Made by a program: the position numbers and the translations under genes
Assembly (NCBI GenBank): GCA_949752745.1
Contig: OX457028.1
Location: 8,949,389 to 9,013,388 of the forward strand
From: Protula sp. h YS-2021
Taxonomy: Eukaryota; Annelida; Polychaeta; Sabellida; Serpulidae
Direction of reading: 5' to 3'
DNA length: 64,000 bases
Shown here: positions 52,419-61,374 of the stretch, piece after piece
How positions within the stretch are numbered: the stretch's first letter is position 1
How the letters are laid out: each line of letters opens with the position of its first letter
Notes under the pieces: model-generated
The model's database searches: none
Told to the model about the DNA's origin: nothing
What the model saw: the letters and a program-made list of their open reading frames with translations, nothing else

Positions 52419-55400
52419 TTTCCTTCTTACTTTTTTCTCTCCTTCTTTCTTTTTTCTTTCTTTCCTTTTTATCTTTCTTTTTTCATTTCTATCTTTCATG
52501 TTTTTTTTCTTCCTTGTTTTTTTTCTTTCCCTCTTTCTTTCTTTCTTTTTCTATCTTTCTTTTTTCTTTCTTTCCTTCTTTTTTTCTTTTTTATCTTCCT
52601 TTTTTCATTTCTTTCTTTCTTGCTTTTTCTGTTTCTTTCTGTCTTTCTTTTTCTTTCTTTCTTTCTTTCTTTCTATCTTTCTTTGTTCCTTTCCCTCTTC
52701 CTTTTTGTGATTGTTATCAGCCAAAAATCATAAGGTAAATACTCTTAAGGACAAATTTTTCCTAAGAAATCGCCCTTAAAGCCTCAAAGCATAGGTCAAA
52801 AGTCATAAGAAAACAACACTTATTTATTAGACCAAAAAAAAAAAAAAACAAACAAACAAAAACTCAAACATTGCGATTAAGCCTTTAAGTAGCAGCATGG
52901 GTCGTCATTTCCACAGTTATTTGAATTTAATGATATCAATAATTGATATCAGTCATTTAGAAATGTGAGAAATAGAATTTGAGTTTTTGGTAATTCAATT
53001 CCTGAAAGGTCTGAATTCAACAACAGGTATCAGCTTGCGATATTAATATTTATTGTTGATGCCAAATAATTGTTTTGTATCGAAAATTAAATAATTGATG
53101 TCAATAATTTGATAGTAAGGAAACTAAAACATATTTCTTCAGCTTCAAAGGCCCCGCAATAACCGCTCTCCATTGGCCCACTTCTTTCATCACTAATTGA
53201 TTTATCGAAATTTCAATATTTTAAAATTAAAATATTGATACCTGTAATTCAGTTATCTATTGAAGAAGTAGATTGAATATATGGTATCAGAGTTTGTTCT
53301 GTTGATATCAGTAATGTGCTTACAGCAAAAATTTAATTAAAGACCCTGAATGCGTGAGAGAAATTAAACGAATACTTTTGATATCACTAATTTAGTAGAT
53401 ATCAGAAATGCAAGGACTGAGGTCTAAAAGTAAATTTGCAAAATAAGTATTTCAGCTTAATTTGGTACCAGTATTTAATTTGAACTACCGCGAATTTCAT
53501 ACCACTAATAGAAGAGAAACTGGCATTCCGAGTGATAATCCCCCTAAATTGGTATTATATATATAAATAAGACAGATAAAAAGTAGACATAAATAGTTTA
53601 TTTTACGCCGAGCGGTCACGTACCTTTTTGAACACGTATTGACCCATCCCCCCTTTTAAGCATATTTTCCAGACTTTAGTTATTCCTCTGTTTTCGCCTT
53701 GAAGACAGGTGCGAAAACTGGTCACCGATAAAACAAGTAAGATTTTTTTCACGTTGATTAACTGCTTCATAAATACAGTAATTTCCAAAATGTACAGGCA
53801 ATAACAGGGCCAAATGAAAAAACCACCACCACCGGTATAACTCAGACCGCATCGCCCCAACTAAGCATACGTGCAAAAAATAACAGGGTCAAATGAAAAA
53901 CCACCACCACCGGTATAACTCAGACCGCATCGCCCCAACTAAGCATACGTGCAAAAAATAACAGGGTCAAATGAAAAACCACCACCACCGGTATAACTCA
54001 GACCGCATCGCCCCAACTAAGCATACGTGCAAAAAATAACAGGGTCAAATGAAAAACCACCACCACCGGTATAACTCAGACCGCGTCGCCCCAACTAAGC
54101 ATACGTGCAAAAAATAACAGGGTCAAATGAAAAACCACCACCACCGGTATAACTCAGACCGCATCGCCCCAACTAAGCATACGTGCAAAAAATAACAGGG
54201 TCAAATGAAAAACCACCACCACCGGTATAACTCAGACCTCGTCGCCCTAACTAAGCATACGCACAAGAAATAACAGGGCCAAATGAAAAACCACCCCACT
54301 GGTGTTACTCATACCGCGTCTGTCTTAACCCCCCTCCCCTCCCCGCCCCCACCCTACCCTCGTCCCACTCCCAATCACGCAGTATGCACAGCAAGGGGCG
54401 AACCAAGCATTTCCAAAGCTGGTGTCGCGGGTGGATCAAGTTCAAATTTTAGCCCAGGTTTTATAAACATATGCTATTTTAGAGAAATTATTTATAAGAG
54501 GTGAGGGTTGGAGGGAGGGTGAAGGGGAGGTGAACCCGTATAATCCTCATGTTTGACTCGATCTTTTACTGTTTTACAGTGTGTCGGTGCTGGATCAACA
54601 GGCTTGGCTCTCTCTGAGAAGGACGACGCCACACATAACATATCAGTGGTAAGCGGTGACGTCATCACATGCGCATCCAACATAGGGCAGTGGCCCGGGG
54701 GGGGGGGGGGGCGATAACGTAACATATCAGTAGTAAGCGGTGACGTCATCGTGTGCGCATCCAGTATGGGGTGATCGCCGGGGATGGGGGGTGGAGAGGG
54801 TGGGTGATAACATAACATATCAGTTGTAAGCGGTGACGTCATCGTGTGCGCATCCAACATGGAGAGATGGGTGGGGGCAGAGAGAGAGAGAAGGTTATAA
54901 CATAACATATCAGTGAAAAGCGGTGACGTCATCATGAGCGCATCCAGCATGTGGTAGTAGCAGGAGGAGGGGGGGGGGGGTGATATGCCACACCTAACAC
55001 CTCAATGGTAAGCCGTATGCTGACGTCATTACGTGTGTATCCAACATGGGGTAGTGACGGGGGAGGGGGCGTGGCGGAGAGGGAGGATGATCGCCACACA
55101 TAACATCTCAGCGGTGAGCTGTGTGTGCTGACGTCATCCAGCATGGGTGGGGTGCTAAATATTATAAATATAATAAATAAATAAACAAATAAAAATGAAA
55201 AAGTTTTTAATTGAATTTCAGAAGCTTTCTTCTTGATTTGTCCATTTTCACTGAAATAATCTATTTGAATTCGTAAGGCGCAATCGGTTTCCAAAGCAAG
55301 TGACTAACACACCCTACGCCCTCCCTTCCCCTCCTCACCTCCCCTCGCCCATCACTTGCATTGTTGGGCAAAAAACTTCAATTTCAATTCCCAGTTTAAA

Positions 55401-56610
55401 ACAATTTCTCACGAAAATAGCTGTTGTGTTGGATAATTAACTTCTTTACAAAGATAGTTAATAAATTTTACGGAAAAAGTTAACTATTCATATATGTCAT
55501 TCTTTTTTTTCCACAATCCTTTACTTTATTGTCGTGACGTCACAATTTATTATTGCTTAAGAAGTTCCCCACTAGGCAAAAACATATTTGGTACAATTAC
55601 TAACTAAACTTAAATACGTAAAAGAAAAGTTTGCATTAAAGATAAATAAATGAAATTGAAATTGAAGTATGCTATCTTTAAACATGTGTGTTTTAAAGTA
55701 ATAATATATGATAATATAATAATGATATATATTAATGTACGGAGAAAATGGTAGCAGTTTCTCAGAGCTCCGTGTGACAGTTACATAATTACCATTATTT
55801 AAATGCCATTCTCTTATAGATGAAAGAGTATTAAATTAGAACGTGACAAATTTAATTCTATTCGATCTGTAGCATGTCTTGTTTTTATTTTTCAGAAAAA
55901 CGCCTTTCTGGGTTTCTGTATGATGAGCTTTATAGCTGCACTGTTGTATATGATAGGGGTCGGTGCTGTGTATTTTTTTATAATTGACAGGTGTGTCCTT
56001 GAACAGCCAAAAAGGCTTAAAAGAACGTCTGTAAATACTGTAAGAAAAAGAGACAAAAATGTTCATGCCGTTCTGAAATTAAAGACACTTCTACAAACTA
56101 TTCAAACATTTCAGTAAAAATTTGAAGAATCATTTTATTTTTTTTCTGTATGCTTGTTTGTTTGTTTGTTTGTTTGTTTCAAAAGGAAAATACCTCATTT
56201 GTCTGAAATAATTACAATACCATATTGCGGAAGGAAATATATATGTTCTTACACATTACCAAGTTGTATGTGACGCCCATTTACGTCTCTTTGAGGTCGT
56301 GATGTCTCTCTATCAATTCACAGTCTTTCTAAAAAGTTGAAGTTGGTTTTTATTTTCGCCACCGATTTAATTTTGTGTACAAGTCGAAACTACGTCTCTT
56401 CCTACACTATGTATCGACACAAAACTAAAAACAAATCGGCATATTATCGCCCACCGGAAATGGCAGCCGGATAGGTCTTCTGGAAAAACAAAATCAAACT
56501 TGTGATTAATACATGAGAATCTGAGGGGCGTGTAAGTTTTTATGGCATATTTTGATGTCAATACAACTCCCGAGGGTACCCGCGATATTATGTACGTTAC
56601 CATGCGTGGC

Positions 56611-56649
<39 letters not shown>

Positions 56650-57919
56650 GAGAAAGGGGTATTTTGAGGCTAAACACTGTCCGCGCTGAGTGCCACTTTC
56701 GTTTAAAAGGACAGTAATTTTCATTCAGTACTTGGCGTTACCACAAAAAATGGGTTGTTCCGCCTTTGGTTAAAGAGGCTTCATTATCTCTTATTTAGCA
56801 TTCCGCGTTTTCGGGTCGTTTTTAAATGTCATGGACACGAATGGTTACCAGTTTGCATGCGACTGTCCCCCGCCACCCTGGATCCAGATTCATTTCCCGG
56901 ATGTCTGTCCAACGTCGCGAGAACGACATTCTTTACCCTTTCATAAACAATGGTTTCCAGAAAAGTCCCCCATCGTTGCAGCCTTGCATCCTGAATCTTG
57001 ATCTTGAGGGTCAAGGTCAAAGGTCACGTGATCTTGTGCACCGTTAACAGTAGACGGACTTATTTCGAAAAGGGTTAGAGATTGAACGATTTTGAACTTA
57101 TTTTCAAACCCTTTGTTTCTAAACAACATTACGTAAGAGATACTTCGGTTACCTTGACCTTTTCGGTCACGGTCAAGATCAAAAACCGGACTTTGACTAT
57201 TATCTCGAAAACCAGTAGAAACAGAGTGCTTTTGGGTTCATTATTAACCCCCTAGGCCAAAACGACGACATAGAAGGATTGCTGCCCGAATTTGAGCTTC
57301 TCGGTCGCAATGTAATACAAATATTTTCTTCAGTGGTTTCTGCCAGTTGGTCATTCTGCTATCAAGCGGAATTCGGTCTAGTTTAAGCATGTATTTATAT
57401 ATGGCTCCAAGGAATTTTGCCAAAGAGTTCGGAAAAACAATGGTTGGGGAGGAATCCAGGGGGAGGGGGAAGGGAGGGGTGAAGGGGAGCGCTGTAACTT
57501 TAAGATACAGTAACATTGTAATTTGCCTCCCTAGAAGATTTACTCAGAAAGTCACTGAGAAAAGTCGTAGTTAGGAAGTTTTTAGTTTCTGAACAAATAA
57601 AACCAAACAAGAAAAAACAAACAAACAAACAATCGAATATTCGCACCTTCTCTGATCTTTATGAAATTAGAACATTTTCGATCTGTCTTCTCCTTGAGTA
57701 TGATCGTTTTATCATATAGTTTTTCACTTATTTTTTGACTTCGTTCCGCAGATATTTTGACGGCGACCTTGGGGAGATTCAGGATATGGCAGAGTGGTAC
57801 TACACTTCCGTCATCTTCGTCATCATCTGTTTTATTCTCGCCTTTGTCGTCATGTGCCTCGCTTTCATTGGATATTTCTTAGCCTTCGCGTGGAGGCCCT
57901 ATATTGTCGAGGTCAGTGA

Positions 57920-58013
<94 letters not shown>

Positions 58014-58321
58014 CTCCTTCACCGTCAGAAGGGGCAGGGGGGGGGGGGGGGGGGGGCTACTCACGGATCCATGACTTTTTAAAAAGGCTGCTAAGCGCGG
58101 AGAGCTTATTATGAAATAATACCCCATTTTTGACCAAACACGGAGTGAAATTCCGAAATAACTCCCTTCTTGTGGGAAACGCGGAGTACTGAATGAAAAA
58201 CACATCATTTTTTAACGTAAGTGGCACTCCGCGCAGACCGCGTCTGGCCTCAAAATTACCCTCCTTTCATCGCGTTGTTTTTTATTTTGGAGACGCATGG
58301 TAACGCATAAGATATCAAGTG

Positions 58322-58405
<84 letters not shown>

Positions 58406-58430
58406 CTTCCTCTCTCTCTCTCTCTCTCCC

Positions 58431-58468
<38 letters not shown>

Positions 58469-58474
58469 CCGCCT

Positions 58475-58516
<42 letters not shown>

Positions 58517-58827
58517 TCTCCCGCCTTCCTCTCTCTCTCTCTCTCTCAGTATGTTAGACTCGCAGCTACACTTGTTTACATAAAATCAATGGGCAAGGCT
58601 GCGTTCTCACACTGCGCTTATGTATGTCTCTGCTTTGTTGCTGTTAGGGAGGTTACTACAGTAGCAACCGGTACGGTTCATACCGCAGCGCCACCCAGCG
58701 GGACGACGATTACTATTCAGATTACGTCACAGAGAAAGTCTACCCGACCTACAAGAGGCCGTACTATCCGTATCACTACAGCAGCCGCATCCCTGCCATA
58801 ACGGCCCCATACTCGACGTACTATTGA
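52065..58827 (+). CDS. four-transmembrane protein with Tyr-rich C-terminal tail, 5 exons
   Basis: Exons are 52065-52325, 54580-54648, 55896-55990, 57752-57911 and 58648-58827. They join in frame to 254 residues with GT/AG borders. The N-terminus is short and basic (MSRFYGYNRYRHRLSGR). Four hydrophobic segments follow: WIGIALLICGLVLLLF, the HTTLAAILVVT/CVGAG junction, LGFCMMSFIAALLYMIGVGA, and YYTSVIFVIICFILAFVVM. The first outer loop is ~35 residues. The tail is cytoplasmic-type, with repeated Tyr, Arg and Ser (GGYYSSNRYGSYRS to YPYHYSSR). The layout is like claudin/TMEM tetraspan proteins, but no signature (W-GLW-C-C) is present and the family is not recognised. An upstream non-coding exon is possible. 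Confidence 0.7.
52345..52712. repeat. (TTTC)n-type pyrimidine tract
   Basis: Imperfect CTTT/CTTTT repeats fill the start of intron 1. The long Phe/Ser/Leu ORFs across it are artefacts. Confidence 0.95.
53800..54290. repeat. 78-bp satellite, about six units
   Basis: Nearly identical units of GTGCAAAAAATAACAGGGTC, AAATGAAAAACCACCACCACC and GGTATAACTCAGACCGCATC then GCCCCAACTAAGCATAC lie in intron 1 of the four-pass gene. First and last units are diverged. Confidence 0.95.
54628..55150 (+). repeat. tandem repeat carrying copies of exon 2's end and its splice donor
   Basis: Six diverged units of ~85-105 bp. Each repeats the last ~20 bases of exon 2 (ACATAACATATCAGTG), the donor GTAAGCGGTGACGTCATC and a CATCCAACATGGG tail. 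Donor-like GTAAG or GTGAG persists in most units (near 54,649, 54,733, 54,824, 55,008 and 55,112). One has AAAAG and is dead. Confidence 0.8.
56586..56857 (+). repeat. interspersed MITE-like repeat, plus orientation
   Basis: It starts ATGTACGTTACCATGCGTGG followed by a 36-base A run, and ends CATGGACACGAATGGTTACC. The same internal words (GGTATTTTGAGGC, CATTCAGTA, CATTCCGCGTTTT) occur as in the other copies. Confidence 0.6.
56938..57385 (+). repeat. dispersed GGTCAAGGTCA-type repeat, copy B
   Basis: Second copy of the element at 1,142-1,862, beginning CAATGGTTTCCAGAAAAGTC and ending near ATCAAGCGGAATTCGGTCTA. It lies in an intron of the four-pass gene. Confidence 0.65.
57918..58012. repeat. 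(CT)n microsatellite
   Basis: It begins directly after the donor of exon 4 of the four-pass gene. Confidence 0.95.
58060..58322 (-). repeat. interspersed MITE-like repeat, minus orientation
   Basis: It runs from a GATCCATGACTTTTTAAAAA edge to GAGACGCATGGTAACGCATA. Inside are TTTTTGACCAAACACGGAGT, GAAATTCCGAAATAACTCCC and GGCACTCCGCGCAGACCGCG. Confidence 0.6.
58323..58548. repeat. (CT)n microsatellite with CGCCTTCC interruptions
   Basis: About 225 bases of CT with four CCCGCCTTCC-type interruptions, in the last intron of the four-pass gene. Confidence 0.95.
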
Positions 58828-59200
58828 CACCCTCCCCGCCCCCACCCTCACCCTCATCCTTACACAAAGCAAAGAAACGAACAAACACATTACTTTTAAC
58901 CCGGCCTAGATGAATTTGTGTTAGTTATATCTTTGTACGTATTGGTGTAGAGGACAGCGGTTTGCCGCATATCAAGGCTCAAGTGCCTCTGTTCCAGTGG
59001 TTATGACGCAGAAACTATTTACAAAAGGCTTTTCCTGCATTTTCAAGAAAATTTTGCAGATTTCTCATTAAATTTTCACTACTTTAGAGACTTTTCTAAA
59101 CATAGTCCACATTGACATTTATGTTTACTTTTTATTAGCCCAGCTTACGTTACACGTAAGCTGGGGTATTCCTATCGGTCTGCGGATGGCGTCCGTTAGT
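58828..59200. other. 3' flank of the four-pass gene
   Basis: Unremarkable AT-rich sequence. No canonical AATAAA close to the stop was found. Confidence 0.5.
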
Positions 59201-59618
59201 TAGTTAGTTAGTTAGTTAGTTCGCTGTAAACTTTGATTCAAGATGCATCTTCTCCTGCAATTTTGATCCGATGTCATTTATTTTTGGTGTGAGGCATCCC
59301 TAAGGGGTCGTACATACGGCTTGTACTTTTCTAGTCGATCGGGTGATTTTTGAATTTTTGGGGAATTTTTAAAGAAACAAATTTAAAATGTATCTCCTAC
59401 AGTTTTGACCCAATGTCATTTATTTTTGGTATGAGGCACCCCTTAAGGGTCGTGCATACGGCTTGTGCTTTTTTAGTCGATCGGACAATTTTTGTATTTT
59501 GGGGGATTTTTTTAAGCAAAAATTTTGAAAAAAAATGCATCTACTCCCACAATTTTGATTCGATGTCATTTATTTTTGGTGTGAGGCATTCCTAAGCGGT
59601 CGCGCATACGGCTTGTGA
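59201..59618. repeat. (TTAG)n plus ~175-bp tandem repeat, interrupted by Polinton copy 3
   Basis: A few TTAG units are followed by about two and a half units of AATTTTGATCCGATGTCATT, TATTTTTGGTGTGAGGCATC and GGTCGTACATACGGCTTGTAC. The last unit stops after CGGCTTGTGACT, where the Polinton begins. Confidence 0.8.
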
Positions 59619-59639
59619 CTAGTATGAAAAGGAGAGTTC

Positions 59640-59900
59640 TGGGTCACTTTGTGACGTCATACTGTCTGGAAATGACGTCATACTGTCTGGAAATGACGTC
59701 ATCATGTCTGGAAGTGACGTCATAGCGTCTGGACCGGAAGTGCTGTCTAGACCGGAAGTGACGTCATCATGTCTGGACCGGAAGTGACGTCATCATGTCT
59801 GGACGGGAAGTGACGTCATCATGTCTGGACCGGAAGTCATGATAAGCGTTAGGATAGGCGCGACCATCTGTGACGTCATCATGGCGTCATACTGAGATGA
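59640..59900. repeat. CRE-palindrome array at the end of Polinton copy 3
   Basis: Eight TGACGTCA octamers in units of the type CTGTCTGGACCGGAAGTGACG then TCATCATG. Confidence 0.85.
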
Positions 59901-59999
59901 TGCTGTCTGGAGCGAAAGTGGTTTGGCCGAGTCAATCAACATGAAGCCAACGAACTCCACCTGTCAATCAGTGTAACCATGGCAACACTAAAAAGCCAC

Positions 60000-60245
60000 G
60001 ACCCCCCCCCCCCCAGGACAGACTATGTACCGACCCCCCCCCCCCCAGGACAGACTATGTACCGACCCCCCCCCCCCCCCCAGGACAGACTATGTACCGA
60101 CCCCCCCCCCCCCCCAGGACAGACTATGTACCGACCCCCCCCCCCCCCCAGGACAGACTATGTACCGACCCCCCCCCCCAGGACAGACTATGTACCGACC
60201 CCCCCCCCCAGGACAGACTATGTACCGACCCCCCCCCCCCCCCAG
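60000..60245. repeat. ~32-36-bp minisatellite with poly-C runs
   Basis: Seven units of AGGACAGACTATGTACCGA followed by C(9-17). Pro-rich and Gly-rich ORFs are artefacts. Confidence 0.95.
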
Positions 60246-60404
60246 GAGAGCAACAAAAACTTTTGCCGAATCAGCATGATAAAATCCTATATAAGTGTGG
60301 TGTCTCAAGGCTTAGATATATTGTCAGACACATCATGGATAACACACCAGCTATCATCATTGATGACTTAACAGCGTTTCAAGCGAATGAATCTGTTTGC
60401 ATGA

Positions 60405-60536
60405 GGGGTATATAAGGGATGAGCATACAGCAGTGACAGTCATTTCGGTGAGTGGAGCAAGGAAGTACAAGTTGTAGCACTACAATTGGATCACATCAGA
60501 TCAAGGGATGGCATCCAGTGACAACTATTTCGGTAA
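60405..60536 (+). promoter_or_regulatory. possible promoter and 5' exon upstream of the copy 3 polymerase
   Basis: GTATATAAGGG (near 60,410) resembles a TATA box. An ATG at ~60,504 (MASSDNYF) meets a strong donor TTTCG/GTAAGTG near 60,533. A similar CAGTCATTTCGGTGAGT occurs ~95 bases earlier. This could be a spliced leader exon, but the acceptor is not fixed. Confidence 0.3.
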
Positions 60537-60550
60537 GTGTTTATTGAAAC

Positions 60551-60870
60551 TTTATAAATAAAAAGTGAACTTTGTAAACAAACTTTAGTTATTTGCATAA
60601 TTGAAACTTTGTAAACAAACTTTATAAACAAACTTTATAAATAAACTTTGTAAACAAACTTTGTAAACAAACTTTGTAAACAAACTTTGTAAACAAACTT
60701 TGTAAATAAACTTTATAAACAAAAATTTGTAAACAAACTTTGTAAACAAACTTTGTAAACAAACTTTGTAAACAAACTTTATAAATAAAATTTGTAAACA
60801 AACTTTGTAAACAAACTTTGTAAACAAACTTTGTAAACAAACTTTGTAAACAAACTTTGGTTATTTGCTT
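60551..60870. repeat. 12-bp AAACTTTGTAAAC minisatellite
   Basis: About 25 units, some with TTATAAA variants. Short minus-strand ORFs rich in Lys/Val/Phe are artefacts. Confidence 0.95.
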
Positions 60871-61307
60871 AATTGAAACTTTGTAAAACAATACCTTTCG
60901 TTATACTTGGTCGATTTATATGAAAATTTCACCATTTGATTCAGTTTTATGTAAAGTTTTGTTATAAAGTAGTCATAGGCTATTTGCGCAGCTGGCTGTA
61001 TGCATTTTTACCGCCATTACAGTGCTTCTTCGCGGATGAATACCATTTGGCAGACCATTTAACTTCACCGTCAGTTAACTTCACCGCTAGATGTCTCTGC
61101 TGTATAACAGCAGTACAACTCGACAACTGTAAGTGAGATATTCATATACACAAGTAAAAATCTGCTGAGTCAGCAATTTTGAACAATTTTTGAAACAAGT
61201 TACACACCATATTTTGATTACATGGAAGTAGCATAAAAGTATGAGTGAAACATGTCAACTAGTCAACTAGTGATACATTCTGCTGAGTCAACACACCATT
61301 GAAGTGG

Positions 61308-61316
61308 TATAAAAGG
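61308..61316 (+). promoter_or_regulatory. TATA box of the copy 3 polymerase gene
   Basis: TATAAAAGG lies 67 bases before the ATG at 61,375, with a leader CATTTCAGTTCTAGCAGTTG matching copy 2. Confidence 0.7.
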
Positions 61317-61374
61317 AAGAGTGAAACGTGTATTTTACTTCATTTCAGTTCTAGCAGTTGAAGAAGCAACAACG

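Noticed and set aside
51999..52733. 244-codon ORF reading past exon 1 of the four-pass gene
   Set aside because: The second half is the TTTC tract of intron 1. A good donor at 52,326 ends the real exon, and the start at 51,999 is GTG, not ATG.
58297..58801. Ser/Leu-rich ORFs of 86 and 160 codons
   Set aside because: Translation of the CT microsatellite. The real last exon at 58,648-58,827 uses another frame.
59201..59222. TTAG units as arthropod-type telomere sequence
   Set aside because: Only about five units, four bases long (the arthropod repeat is TTAGG), inside ordinary sequence.
59979..60415. Pro-rich ORFs with YVPTPPPP repeats
   Set aside because: Product of the poly-C minisatellite. 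C-run length differences change the frame from unit to unit.
60553..60870. AAACTTTGTAAAC array as a CRISPR or telomere repeat
   Set aside because: The units are contiguous 12-mers without spacers and match no known telomere motif. It is a simple minisatellite.
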